Below, one piece after another: positions 46,316 to 58,084 of a stretch of DNA of 64,000 nt. The stretch is from Chinchilla lanigera (taxonomy: Eukaryota; Chordata; Mammalia; Rodentia; Chinchillidae): NCBI RefSeq assembly GCF_000276665.1, contig NW_004955418.1:3031431-3095430 (forward strand), written 5' to 3'. Under the pieces are notes generated by a model. The model was not told the DNA's origin and did not search any database. It worked only from the letters and a program-made list of their open reading frames with translations. The position numbers and the translations under genes are program-made. Each line of letters begins with the position of its first letter. Within the stretch, counting starts at the first letter, position 1.

Positions 46316-47160
46316 AAGACAGAACTCGAGAGCGAGGGGTGCCGCTCACATCAGCCTCGCGCTTCCTTGTACATTTGCTCCAAAAGATTTCCTGGGGTAG
46401 TGTTAATCATGCCCTTTGTCTCAGTGTATTTGAAGTAAATTAAGAACTGGTATAAAGAAAGGTCCTATTAGGAACAAAGTTGATAAAAGGAAGGACAAAG
46501 TAAAATCCAGGGATTTATGTAAGAACTCATTTGGTAATGTGAAGAATTTTGCAGAAGAGGCAGAATATAATTGGGAAGAAAGGGGAGAGTAGGAATAGTT
46601 ACTATCTTTATTACTGTTATCAAATGATTGTATGGAATTTTATCTGCAAAGCTTCGGCAAGCTTTAATTAAGTGTCAAGTGCAGTTAAAATCTAAATTGC
46701 ATAACTTGTCTACAGAAATAAAAAGTGTAAAGGTTTTGTGAGAAAATTTATTAGAATCCTTCTATTCTGGAATGTTAGAATTTGCTGTATTTGAAATCAA
46801 CCCTCTCCCTATACATTAATCAAAAAACAAAAGCCTCGTTAAGTGTACGTCCGGCTCTAGCTGTTCACTCTCCTTCCTTGTGGATGGGGAAATAGGCAAC
46901 ACATAGTAAATATAGACTTACGGATCAAAGGGGACAGGAAAGGAATATTTGGTGGCTTTCTGAGGTTCATCTTTTGCAATGTTTGAAAATAAATAGACCT
47001 GTAGTAGAAGTTATAATGGAATCTTTTTCTCCTTTGAGAATTGTATAACTATGATAGAAGGGCACATTTTTGACTCTTTTAACAGGTCCATTGTCAACAT
47101 ATAGCTTTCAGTACTTTTATTCTTCATGATATAAATCCCTACATCAAAATTAAAATACAT
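46316..47160. other. Intron sequence, no gene seen
   Basis: AT-rich, without a recognised repeat or exon. Confidence 0.45.
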
Positions 47161-47330
47161 AGCCAGGTGTGGGGTACACACCTGTAACCCCAGCACTCCA
47201 AGAGGATTGCGAGTTTGAGCCCAGCCCCAGCAACTTAGCGACTCAGGGGGTCCCTGGCTCAACAAATGAAAAAGGGCCGGGCTGGTACTGGGTTCAGTGC
47301 CAGTACCACTCATCAATAAATAAGGCAGGA
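47161..47330 (+). mobile_element. B1-ID composite-like SINE, diverged
   Basis: GCCAGGTGTGGGGTACACAC, TAACCCCAGCACTCCAAGAG and a second half GGTACTGGGTTCAGTGCCAG. The centre is altered compared with the other composites. Confidence 0.6.
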
Positions 47331-47791
47331 GAGGGGCCTAAAACAAATGAAACAGAGCAAAGACGACAACAACAACAAACCCCACATTTGTGTGTCCCAC
47401 AACTAGGAATAAAACTTAACTGTAGGACTCATTTTAGGAGGCATGTCTTTTTCTTTTAGAGATTTCTTCATCTCTCATACATGAACAAAACTGGTAACTC
47501 CTGCTTTGTAAAGACTTGCCTACAGTAGTCTTGCTTCTGAAGGTAGGAATTTGTCTTTCCAAGTGGCACCTGTGTTTTCTGGAGCAGTTCAGCAGTGGAG
47601 GAAATGACACTTCCATTCTTGTAATGAGGCACCATTAACCAGAAGCTTTTTGTACGGGTGTAATTTCAAACTTCATTAGAGACCGAGGCAGTGACACCAT
47701 CATTACTCTGGAAAATGTGCTGGTGTTGTGACTCTCCAAAGGGCCTTGCATTTTTAATGCATCTTGTTGGAATATTTATGAAATGGCACCC

Positions 47792-47804
47792 CCAGCAGAG
47801 GGCG
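47792..47804 (+). promoter_or_regulatory. CTCF-like motif
   Basis: CCAGCAGAGGGCG matches the CTCF core consensus CCASYAGRKGGCR at every position. It sits in unique intron between exons 5 and 6. Binding is inferred from sequence alone. Confidence 0.55.
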
Positions 47805-50250
47805 TCTGTCTTTAAAGCTCACAGTCACAAGGATGTTAGTTGCCCAAGTTTCATTGCCCTCAGTTGAGACTTTCAACTAGCAAAATAAGTTAAAGGTACA
47901 TGCTATAACCTGAAGTTTGTTTTTATTTAGTCTTTATTGCAAGCAAGGTAAAGGAAATATGTATGTGTGCATCTCAGGAGTTTCTGTGTTTTTCTTCATA
48001 GTAAAGTCTCGAGTATTGTGGTATTCTGATCATTCCACAGTAAATGAGAATCAACATACAGTAATAGTGCTTCCTTTTAAATGTCTGTGTTCTGGTAAAA
48101 GTATGTTTTTGCCTAAGTCAGGCTTTTGCCTCGATAGTTGGTTTGACCTCTTAAACATGTTTAATGACCCTGACTTCCTGATAAAAAAATTCACATTGTG
48201 AAATTAATCTGTCCATAACCTGTGCAGCAATTTCATTCAGAATGGAAGCTACAGTCTAAAAGACTCCAGGGTTAAGAGTTAGGCGATCTGGATTTTGCAT
48301 CTAATCTGAGGTCTAGCAGTCAAGCTGTGGGTTCCTGTGGAAGGAGAGGTCCTGCTGGGCAGTCCGACGCCTTCCCTGTTGCTCTGTCTCCCAAGCTGAC
48401 CCATCAGCCTGGGAACGTCCAGAATTGCTCCTCCCGGCACGTCTGCTGGGTTCCTGAGCATCGTGTGAGACACTGGGAAGGCTTGCAGGTGTGGGTTCTG
48501 GCTGTGCAGATCTGTATTTATTCTCATGCACTCACACCCATGTGAGGGGGTCACACGCACCCGTTTGGCTTTTCCAAATGGGAGTGTTCCAGAAAATGAT
48601 GAAAGATGACGGCCGCAGGTAGTATATCTTCTCACGGTTCTTCAAATATTTCCAATGTTAAGGTCCATAGCAGCATTTGTTCAGTTTTAATTTACTTCAT
48701 AGGTGCCATGAAAAGAGGAAACTATATTCTTAAATCTGTGAAAAATACCATGACTGTTTTCTGTTAATCTTCAAATAATAGCCTATTAGAAAAGAAAACG
48801 GTAGTGAGAAAATAGATACTCTTCAAAAGCTTGGCGTGTGTTTCAGATAATTTTTTATTTAACACAATTCCCCCTTTAACCTGCAGATTTACGTAGTTTC
48901 TTCCTCATAAGGTGCTGTTCTTTTCAACCTGAATTTGCTTTACATTATCTCTTCAAATTCTGTGCGAAATGAGTGTTAGTCATCATGGACTGTTTCGCAC
49001 TTACAAGCAAATCGCCCCGTGGTCAGAGCTGGCACAGAGGAGGGGAGAGACGTCTGTTCGTAGAGAAGGGCGGCGATGGGGTCCCTGCAGTGGCAGTGCC
49101 CGGATGGGATCCTGACAGTTCGGAGCCGCTCTCCGCGGGGGAGGAGCCAGCTTCCTGCTGAGCTTACATAAATTCAAAGTTAATTATTCACTTAACAGGT
49201 GTTTGGTTTTTGCAAGGAATAGTCACAGATTTATGGCAGCACTGCAGTACATTGGAGGCAGTATTTACACATTAATGTGGTGCTTACTTCAATTAAATTC
49301 TTGCTTATCCACCTGCCCCCCCCTCCATAGCTCACCTCATTAGCAGGACTTGATACATCAGAAGTCCAGAGCTCCTGCAGGCTCTGGTCCATACAGTGCC
49401 TTAGAATTCAGAATTGGTTGCCACTACCTGAAAATTGGTAAAGTTTATTACAGAAGTCCAGATTTGTGAATTAGCATTTTTAAAAAACGAGATTATTTGC
49501 TAACGCTCTCCTTGGTCTCCCGTGGCAAGTGCCTGTGCCCCCAGTGCCACCTTCCCGTTTTACTTCCCTCATTTACATTCCCTTCCTGGGGACACGTCGG
49601 GTGTCGCCCCTATTCCCTCTGAGAGGTGCGAGCAGCCGCAGTCAGAATGGTGCAGGCTTCCTCAGCCGCCGCGCCCTGCTGCGGTAGCCGTGTGCCGCTG
49701 GAGTTAACTTTCGCAGTTTTAGTTCTGTCTTACAAAATGGCACCTCTCGTCCACGATAACTTTGATAATTACTACAATTTTTAAAGAGAATTCCAAAGTA
49801 AAATTACTCATTGCTGTTTTCACTAGTGCATTTAAAAATGTCTGCTTCATACTTAAAGTTGGCACTGTAGCAATACATCACTGTTTCTATTGTGAAAACT
49901 TAAATATATTTTAAATGAATTTGACCTTTTTCTTAGGAAAGTTTAAGATCACTGCTATCATTAAAACTTAAATCTGTTTTAAATGAATTTTCACTTGACG
50001 CTTTTTCTTGCAGAAGTTTAAGGAAAACGTAAAAGTTGTTCATGAGTAATATTTTTGTATATTTAATGTGACTATGACAATTTATGTTTGTGTGTGTGCA
50101 AACAAACCTAGTTAACACTTTCGGGGCTTTCACTGGTTGTAATGTAATTGCTTCTGCTTAAATTCCTTTAAAAAACAACCTTAGGATAAACCAAGGAAAA
50201 AAGGCATTGGGCGTGGATGTTAACTTTAGACGAATGATTTTGCTTTGCAG
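47805..50250. other. Intron sequence before exon 6
   Basis: Largely free of SINEs, which stands out in this window. CpG-richer patches occur at 48.3-48.6, 49.0-49.15 and 49.5-49.7 kb, but no exon in phase was found. Confidence 0.45.
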
Positions 50251-50370
50251 AATACGGCTGGAGAACGATATGGTTGATTCAGCGCCTCAGTGGGAAGCTG
50301 TCTTACGGAGACAAAAGGAGAAAAACCAATCAGACCCCAACAACAGGCGATCCAGACACCGGTCTCGCTC
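50251..50370 (+). CDS. Internal coding exon 6 of the unidentified gene
   Basis: A 120-bp exon. The acceptor TTTTGCTTTGCAG ends at 50250 and the donor GTATGT follows 50370. It reads [20 protein letters not shown], then a Lys/Gln stretch and the RS-type cluster RRSRHRSRS. The first half, with [12 protein letters not shown], can form an amphipathic helix, unlike the exons before it. Phase 2/2 and the frame is open across the whole exon. It is the longest exon in the set and one of the most persuasive. The RS cluster continues across the next junction (RSRSRSPD). Confidence 0.82.
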
Positions 50371-51439
50371 GTATGTGGGCTGTTTATACCTTGATTCAAA
50401 CACACTGAACGTGAAGTAGTATGCGGGTGCTCGGGTCTTCTGATGTGGTCTTAGTTCAACCATGATTATCCCATTGTTTGTCATTTTCATCTTCGTATAT
50501 TATAACACGTGTTAATTATGTTTGAAGCCGTACAAGTTGGAGCACATCCAGAACAAAATGTCATGGAAACAGGCTATCAAAACCATCATTTTGTTTGGTT
50601 TGTGTTATTTTTAAACAAATGCATACATCCACCTGGATAAACAGGAATAGTCTCCAACTGGCTAAATAGGAGTAGTCTCCTTTGTTGGTGAAATACCTGC
50701 TGCTTCTCTCAATTTGAGTCTGCAGAATTCTCTACAGTCTTGTTCCAGATTGAACCAGATGTGAATGTCTTCCCATCACATTACCATTTGTGATCAGTAA
50801 TCAGTGATTCATTGCACCCTAATGTTGGGACTTGCACGCTCCTCCTGTTGCCAAGCAATGCCCTGTGTGAGCACAGTTACCCCGTAACAGTGAGACTGCC
50901 AGGCCCCCAAATTAATTTTCCTTGGTAAAGTTTCTCTCTCTGTGTGTATGTATGTATGTGTGCTTCGAGACTTAGGCCCTCCACCCTTACTCTATTTCCC
51001 AAGCACTCTTTTCAGGTGAATTGGGACTATCTGCACACAGGCCCCTCTGAGCTCCCGAGGGGTTAGATGGATGGCATTGCTTACTTATGGGAGAAGGGGT
51101 CAGTGCCTAGGGTCCGTCAGAGGAAGGTTGTTGGGCAGTTGATGCAGAAACAGCCTGGCTTAGGTGTATGGGGAGTCCTGAGGGAGGCAGGCGAGAGGGT
51201 GCCAGGTCAGGTTAACAGAGGCGAGGGAAGGTCTGCCTTAGATGCTTCCCTTTGGATCAGAACCTAACCCGGCGTGCTTTTGTTTTTATCTGGAATACAG
51301 CATTAAAGAGCAATGACTTTCTGTTGCGACAGAAAGCCTGGTACCGGTCACTGAGCAGTACACTCTCGTGCAGAGGTCTTCACTGCCGCGTGTACTTCGT
51401 GGGAGAGTCTAATGAAACTGTTGTTTAGTTGAAAGCAGG
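50371..51439. other. Intron after exon 6, no gene seen
   Basis: Unique-looking DNA with a short (GTAT)n-like stretch near 50940-50960. No exon or repeat supported. Confidence 0.45.
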
Positions 51440-52044
51440 AGTCACCTTTTATGCTGTTGTAATTTGTAGGGTTCTTTGTGTAGTCTAGATGTCAGTCCTT
51501 TCTGGCATATGCGTTATGAATACTGTTTGCCAGGCTGTGGCCGGCTCTTCCGTGTTATTAACATTGTGTTCGGGGGACCAAATATTTTACATTTTGATAA
51601 AAACCAGTGCCTCAGGGGTTTTGTTGCTGTTGTCTTACTTTTTTGTAGTTAAGTCGTTTTTCCTTGTTCATCCTAAGCAAGATTTGCCTACTCCAAGGTC
51701 ACAAAGATACTTCCATGTCTTTCTCTAGAAGCTTTAAAGGTTTTATTCTTACTCAGGGCTGAGGCCCATCGCGAAGTAATTGCTGTGCAGTATGAAGCAG
51801 ATCCTGAGAGCCTTTCTGTGTGCGGATCCAGCTACTTCAGGGCTGTTTGTTAAAAACACTGTCTTCACTGAAGAGCCTGAGAGCTTTCCTGAAACCAGTT
51901 GGCTCCTGACCATATATGTGGGCCAACTCTGTCTCACTGATGTATTTGTCTATCTCTAGTCCACCATGTTGTCTTAGTTACTGCAGCTTTGTAGTGAAGC
52001 TGGAATCAGTCACTGTAGGTTCTCTACTCTTTTTTTTTTTTTTT

Positions 52045-52206
52045 TTTTTTTTTTTCCAGGGGCTTTTTTGAGATAAGTCTCACTATGTGTCCCAGGCTGG
52101 CCTCAAACTCACTATGTAGCCCAGGCTGGCCTTGGAGTCCTGGTGATCCTCCTGCCTCAGCCTCCCAAGTGCCTGGATTATAGGTGTGCACCACCATACT
52201 TGGCTC
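52045..52206 (-). mobile_element. B1 SINE inserted in the old L1
   Basis: Long T tail from 52031, TTTTGAGATAAGTCTCACTA, the clearly duplicated block CCAGGCTGGCCT at two places about 30 bp apart, then TTATAGGTGTGCACCACCAT. Confidence 0.92.
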
Positions 52207-52858
52207 GCCTCTAACTTTCTTTTTTTTTTTTTAAAGATGGTTTTAACTAGTTTATGTAAAGTTTTGAATCTGCTTGTCAATTTTTACTACCCAACCAAAG
52301 AAAGACTGCAAACTTTAGATTAGGATTGTGTTGAATCTATAGATCAGTTTTGAAAAAATCAATGTTATCCATCCAATTATTTATCTTTACCTTCTTTTAG
52401 CAGCATTTCACAATTTTCAGGAGTTATTGTATTTGTAGTATTTTAATTTAATTCTAAATATCCAACGTTTTTAATGGTATTAAACTGCACATTCTTAGAA
52501 TTTGTTTGCAATTATTTGTCAGTGCAGTATATAGAAAAATGTGATTTAAAAATACTGATGGGATATCTTGCCATCCTTCAGTCTTGTTAAATTCATTTAT
52601 TGGGTCTAGAAGCTTGCCCTCCTTTTTGGGAAATATTTTTTTGTTTTCTAAGTTACAGTATTTGTAAATAGAGGCTGTTGTCCTTTTCTCTGATCTTGTG
52701 CCTTGTATTACAAGGCATACAATCATGCCTTCCCTGACTGTACCGGCGAGCTCCTGCAGTAGCATTGAGTCTCCATGCTGAAGAGAACAGGTGGTAGAAA
52801 GCGGATGCTGCGGGCTGCTCTCCCTTGGAGGAAGGACTGGGCATGTCCTGTGGGCACT

Positions 52859-52901
52859 GAGGGTTAGGGTTAGGTAATCCTAACCTAAGGTTAGGTAATC
52901 C
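52859..52901. repeat. Telomere-like motif with hairpin
   Basis: GAGGGTTAGGGTTAGG holds two TTAGGG-type units. GGTTAGG (52868-52874), loop TAAT and CCTAACC (52879-52885) form a perfect 7-bp hairpin, and GGTTAGGTAATCC recurs at 52868-52880 and 52889-52901. Confidence 0.8.
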
Positions 52902-54371
52902 ATTCCTAGTTTGCTAAGAGTCAGTAAAAGCCTTTTTTTTAAAAAACCATCAATGAATTTTCAATTTTGTTACGAGCTTTCTCTGCATCTATATACTTTC
53001 ACATGGGTTTTTTTTTCTTTAGTTTGTTAGGGGAAGAGTTGCACTGATTCAGTTTTGAATGATGCATCTGTTTATTCCTAGGTTACGCCCCTTGGGCTTG
53101 TGATGTTTTATGCTTTTTGCATATTGGTGTACACTGTTAGACATTATTAAGATTTTTTCCTATGTTTGTGAGCAATGTTGATCTATAAAGCTTTATTAAT
53201 GTCTTTGTCAGGTTTTTGATAAAAGTTATGCTGATCATTCAAACTAGTTGGGAGAATGTTCTTCAATTTTCTGAAAGAGTTGATGTAAAATGTACATTGT
53301 TTTTTTTTCAATATTTGACATAATGACCAATGAAGCTCTCTGCTTGGAATTTTCTTTAAAGGAAGTCTTAATATTAAATGCACTTTGTTTAACACAGTGG
53401 TGCTATTCATATTTCCTACTTATTATGTGTAGGTTTTGACAGTTTGTATTCTTGAAGGAAGTTGCATACCCACACACACATCTTCTCTCTCCAAGTCTGT
53501 TGCTATTGACTGCTCTTTTCCCCCGCTTCTAGTTAATGGCTACATTTCCTTGACTCTTTGCATGTCTAGTAATTTTTTATTGTATACTAGACACTTTAGA
53601 AGAGACGGTATAATCTTTATTTGAAAACTGTCTAATTTTGTTTTGGTTGTCAGTTAAATTACTCTTGGATCCTCTTGATTTTACGAGGCGGTTTGGTGGG
53701 ACTGTGCAGTTTAGTCATCAGCCTCGATATGTTTCCTGCCGTGGGCTTGATCCTTACTCCCAGAGCGTGGCCTGTCTGGGGTGCTGGTTGAATGTGCACG
53801 GTTCTCGGCATGGTTTCTCTGCTGTGACTGCACAGAACCTCACCCTGGCCGGTGTCTCTGTTGACTCTCAGCTTTGTGGCGGCAGTTCTCGGTTAAGCCT
53901 CGCAGAGTCTCACCTACGCGCACGCAGGTTATGCTGTCTGAATGTGCGTGGCCTACCCGCATGCAGGCTTCTGGGGCCTACGGGGCAGCTCTTTTTGTCT
54001 TGCAGCCGGCAGTTAAGTTGCAGCCTCTGTCTCTCAGCTCTGCCGCTCAGCTCTTCCAGCGTTGGTTCTCGGGCTGCTCCTCCCTAGCAGGACTGCACGG
54101 TACCCCTAGGCCGGAAGCTGGAGCAGGTGGGGTTCACCTTCTGCTTCCTTCTGTCAGAGATCACAGGGGTGTTCTGCTCAGGGCCTGCACAGTTGCTTGG
54201 TGTATTTTGTTTGATTGTATAGTTATTGAGGTGGACAGTTTGTCTGATATCAGATACTCCCTTGTGACCAGAAACAGAAGTTAAGGAATACTCTTTTGAG
54301 GTGGAAATACCTCTAAATTGGGAATTGCTTCCATCAGATCAGCAGAAATCAGAAAAAAACCTAATCTAAAT

Positions 54372-54588
54372 TTAATTTTTTTTTTCTTTTGGTGGTTCTG
54401 AGGACTGAACCCAAGGTCTTCATACAGGGCTATATCCCCAGCAGCCTGAACCTTTTTAGAAATTTTGAGACAGAATCTTACTAAGTTACTAAGTTGCCAA
54501 GGCTAGGCTCACATTTGCAATCCTCCTGCCTCAGCCTCCCAGAGTGCTGAGCTTACAGGCTTACAAGCCACCATACTTGGCTTAAATA
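54372..54588 (-). mobile_element. B1-ID composite SINE, diverged
   Basis: ID part at 54385-54445 (GGTTCTGAGGACTGAACCCA; GGGCTATATCCCCAGCAGCC) joined to B1 at 54460-54585 (TTTTGAGACAGAATCTTACT ... AAGCCACCATACTTGGC). Confidence 0.75.
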
Positions 54589-54777
54589 TTATTTAAACAT
54601 TCCTATATTGTTACCTACATGATAAAAATATCAGATCAGATAAGAGGATTGCTCCAGAACAGTGCAGGCATGTAACATATCCCCACAAAGAGTTAGACGT
54701 GTATCATTTTGCAGTTTATTTGTCCACAAACCAAAAAAAGATTTAGCAAATGTTTGAGGTAATTTTGTAACTGTGCC

Positions 54778-54893
54778 TGATTAATTAACTTGATAGCTGA
54801 TATCACCAAAGTGCAGGTAATATAGGAAAGAGGGCTGATTAATTAACTTGATAGCTGATATCACCAAAGTGCAGGTAATATAGGAAAGAGGGC
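54778..54893 (+). repeat. Perfect 58-bp tandem duplication
   Basis: Two identical copies of a 58-bp unit (starts TGATTAATTAACTTGATAGC, ends AAAGAGGGC) stand head to tail at 54778-54835 and 54836-54893. Absence of differences suggests a recent event, or an assembly artefact. Confidence 0.95.
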
Positions 54894-54916
54894 TGCGTAA
54901 AGAGTGGTTCATTTAG

Positions 54917-55016
54917 GGGCTGGGGATTTAGCTCAGCGGCAAAGCACCTGCCTGGCAAGCGCAAGGTCGTGAGTTCAGTTCCCGGTACCGGAGAAAAACC
55001 AAAAAAAAAAAAAAAA
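54917..55016 (+). mobile_element. ID SINE with perfect 16-bp target-site duplication
   Basis: GGGCTGGGGATTTAGCTCAG ... GTTCCCGGTACCGGAG with an A tail. AGAGTGGTTCATTTAG flanks it at 54901-54916 and 55017-55032 exactly. Very recent by appearance. Confidence 0.95.
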
Positions 55017-55126
55017 AGAGTGGTTCATTTAGCAGTTTTCTGGCTGGGTGGAACGCAGGCTCAGAGAGTAAGGAAGCAGTGGTCCACGTAAGAAGTGACT
55101 GTAGGTCGGAAAAGATGGTAGTGGGC

Positions 55127-55256
55127 TGGATATCATGGCGCATGCCTATAACCCCAGCATTTGGGAGGCTGAGGCAGGAGGACTGCCATGAGTTCAAGGT
55201 CAGCCTGAACTACATAGTGAGACCCTGTCTCAAAAAAAAAAAAAAAAAAAAAAAAG
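55127..55256 (+). mobile_element. B1 SINE
   Basis: GGCTGGATATCATGGCGCAT ... ACATAGTGAGACCCTGTCTC with a 25-bp A tail. Flanks GAAAAGATGGTAGTGG and GAAAAGATAGTGGTGG form a probable target-site duplication with two mismatches. Confidence 0.92.
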
Positions 55257-55689
55257 AAAAGAAAAGATAGTGGTGGTGGAAATGAAGAGCAGTAGATGAG
55301 TATACATTCTGGAAACAGAGCTGGCTGCGGTGTGAGAGGAACTATGGGTGGTATTTGGTTTTGGAACTTATCTGCTGCCGTGTTACCAAGAGATGAAGGA
55401 ACGGACTGCAGATGCGTAGGGGGAAGAATCAAAATTTCTGTTTGTTAGGTCTGAGATGCAAAGTAGGCAGTCAGATGGAAATGTGACGTGGACGGCTGAG
55501 TAATAGTACATCTCTGTGAGGATGATGGACTGCTTTATATGGAATGAAGTGGGCTGTTTTTTATTTGAGTTTTGACATCAAAATCTGAAGTCTATTGACA
55601 GTGATTAAAAAAACACCCTCCGGGTGCTGTTGTGAGAACTCTGTCCATGCTTTGAGACTCCCAAGTTTAGTTCATGACTCTAAATTTTA

Positions 55690-55830
55690 GCCCATTACCC
55701 TATCTCTGCGCACTTCCAGCTTCTCGCCCTCACCGTGTGGATGACACCGTGCTCACGGATCCTGCTGAGCACCGAGTGAGGTCACATATGCAAAGTGCCT
55801 GTGACGAATAAACACAACGGCAGTTGTAAT
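55690..55830 (+). mobile_element. MIR-like remnant
   Basis: 'gatgacaccgtgctcacgga' and 'aagtgcctgtgacgaataaa' recall the MIR 3' part. Weak. Confidence 0.4.
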
Positions 55831-56458
55831 GTTGAGTACTCCAGGTCCTGGTTAGTTTATCTCTAGAAGCTCTGCAAGTTATTTATTTTTTTACTTACTA
55901 TGAGGAGATGAGAAGTGAAGGTAGTAGAGTGGGCTAACTTACAATAAGTTCCTGAAAATGAGAATTTAGGAGCCACTGCAGCTGTCTTTAAATGTGGGAA
56001 CAAAGCTAGGGAAGTATCTGAGGAAAATCTAAAACTTTTTAGGTAAATGCATATAAAATGTGACATGCATGTTATCACACATAGCATATATGAAATAGAT
56101 GTACTTGCCATTTCAGATATACGATGAACCACTGACCTCTCAATTACTCCCACATGCCCAAGTCCCTGCTTCCATTTGTGTGCATTGCTCATGTAGAATT
56201 ACCCACTGAGGGTCAGGAGTGATTCTGTATTGCACGTTGAGGCGTATTGATGATATACTGATAATGTATTGATACTGTTTTGTATTGATATTTATTGGCT
56301 CACTTACTGTGGGGTTTTTAAATGCCTAATAAAAGGCTAAAAGTCCTATTCATTATTAAATGTTAGAGTCACAGAGTACAAAACCCCTGGATCTTATCTG
56401 ATCAGCTCGTAAGTACAGTGAGGTCTAGTACTTTTTTTGGCCCATTGCCATGACGTCG
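55831..56458. other. Intron sequence, no gene seen
   Basis: No exon or recognised repeat; a short TATTGATA-type repetition occurs at 56243-56292. Confidence 0.45.
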
Positions 56459-56473
56459 ATGCTTATGATAGTA

Positions 56474-56581
56474 TTTATTTTGTTTTTTTGTTTTTGGTTT
56501 TTCTCCGGTACCGGGAACCGAACTCACGACCTTGCGCTTGCCAGGCAGGCGCTTTGCCGCTGAGCTAAATCCCCAGCCCCA
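56474..56581 (-). mobile_element. ID SINE with target-site duplication
   Basis: GGTTTTTCTCCGGTACCGGG, TGCGCTTGCCAGGCAGGCGC, then GCTAAATCCCCAGCCCC. ATGCTTATGATAGTA (56459-56473) and ATGCTTATGATGGTA (56582-56596) differ at one base. Confidence 0.94.
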
Positions 56582-56723
56582 ATGCTTATGATGGTATGTG
56601 GAGGGTGCAGACCAAGACCTGCCTTCTGCATGAGTGGATCTTTACTCACTGGAATGTGGAGGAGGCACGGAAGCTCATAGAATAGTTATGGTAGGGGGAA
56701 CTTGTGTGCAAGAGTAGGCGTGG

Positions 56724-56737
56724 GCGCCCTCTGGTGG
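56724..56737 (-). promoter_or_regulatory. CTCF-like motif
   Basis: The reverse complement CCACCAGAGGGCGC matches the CTCF core consensus CCASYAGRKGGCRS fully. It lies in unique intron and faces the motif at 47792. Binding is inferred. Confidence 0.6.
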
Positions 56738-57593
56738 CCATAATGTCTTACTGTTTTATGAAAATTGCAATGTGGAAGGTGAGGGCGGCTAAACACAGAA
56801 TAGTGTGGTATCTTAGGAGAGATTTAATGTGAAGTTGCTGGAAGTGACGCCTGAGTAATCTTCATCAGCTAGGTCGCTGAGCTCAGGCTTCCTAAATTTG
56901 AGGGAAGAAGGAGGGAAAGTAAGACATCTACTAGTTTCATTTATTCTGACCACTCAGAAATATGATAAAGAATTCCCAAAATACTTAAGTACTTTGAATG
57001 CTCTACATAAAGATAATTTTGTGAATTTACATATTTTCAATTCTGAGTTTCCTTTTGGCTCAGTGCTCTGCATAAAGATCACAAAAATAATATAAGTCAA
57101 ATGTTGCTATGTTTACTAAGTATAATATACAAAATATGGTATATTACATATTGTTAGAACATATATAGGACATGCTGTTCTATGATATTTCTTAGATAAT
57201 CGCACAGTTTAGGATGTGCAAGAAAGATTATATGCAATGGTGGAGTTTAAATCCTTTGTAAATTTAAGTGTTCTAATTTGGGATTTCCGGAAGAAGGGAA
57301 AGTAATTGTGAGGTCTCATAAAACTAATCTCTGTGGTTGATTCAAAGTGGAATATTTGTATGGGTGTGTGTGAAGGATGTTTCTGAAAATATCAGACTAA
57401 TATTGGATTGCATGTTTATTTTTTACACGTATTGTAACTAAGACAACTTAGGGTTCTATTTCTTTAGTGTTTGGGTAAGACATCTGCATTATTAAGGGTT
57501 TTTTAATTAAGAAAGATGACCTAGAAAATTCTACAGGTTTCTAAATAAAATGATGTTGAACTGTGGATCGTGAACTTATTTATAATTGATTAA
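56738..57593. other. AT-rich intron, no gene seen
   Basis: No exon in phase and no recognised repeat. Confidence 0.45.
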
Positions 57594-57606
57594 ATGTGTG
57601 CAGATA

Positions 57607-57730
57607 GGGGCTGGGGATTTAGCTCAGTGGCAAAAGTGCCTGCCTGGCAAGCGCAAGGTCATGAGTTTGGTTCCCGGTACCGGAGAAAACAAAACAAAAC
57701 AAAACAAAACAAAAACAAACAAACAAAAAA
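57607..57730 (+). mobile_element. ID SINE with perfect target-site duplication
   Basis: GGGGCTGGGGATTTAGCTCA ... TTCCCGGTACCGGAG, tail (CAAAA)n. ATGTGTGCAGATA flanks it at 57594-57606 and 57731-57743 exactly. Confidence 0.95.
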
Positions 57731-58084
57731 ATGTGTGCAGATATAAGCATAGAATAATACTTTCCTCACTAACATGTAGCTTATGTTTCTTATTTTTCAG
57801 TTACAGGTCATCTAGTAATCAGAGGAAGTTAGCTTTTTATTTTTCTTCCCCCTGGCCTTAAGCTATTTGAGATTACTGGACATTTCAGAAGTCAATGTAG
57901 TTAAAAATTATGATGTTATATCGCTCTTAAATATACAGAATAAATTCTTGCATCTTTTAGGACTAATATTTATGGCTAGAAGGACTGATGGTCTTAATCA
58001 GGTAAAGATAACATTTCTCTGAGATAACATTACTCTGACATAGCAATGAAAGATATTTCCTATGGAATTAAAACAACAGCATTT

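Larger units (their letters stand above)
51440..54290 (-). mobile_element. Old LINE-1 remnant
   Basis: 'agtctagatgtcagtccttt', 'ccaaggtcacaaagatactt', 'tctctagaagctttaaaggt', 'gttactgcagctttgtagtg', 'tcttcaattttctgaaagag' and 'tagtaattttttattgtata' follow antisense L1 order from the 3' part of ORF2 into upstream or related L1 segments. It is strongly decayed, and the outer limits (especially 53.4-54.3 kb) are uncertain. A B1 at 52045 interrupts it. Confidence 0.6.

Noticed and set aside
48599..48620. Possible extra small exon between exons 5 and 6 (GTTCCAG ... CCGCAG/GTAGTA)
   Set aside because: Its length of about 26 bp does not keep the phase and the acceptor has no good pyrimidine tract.
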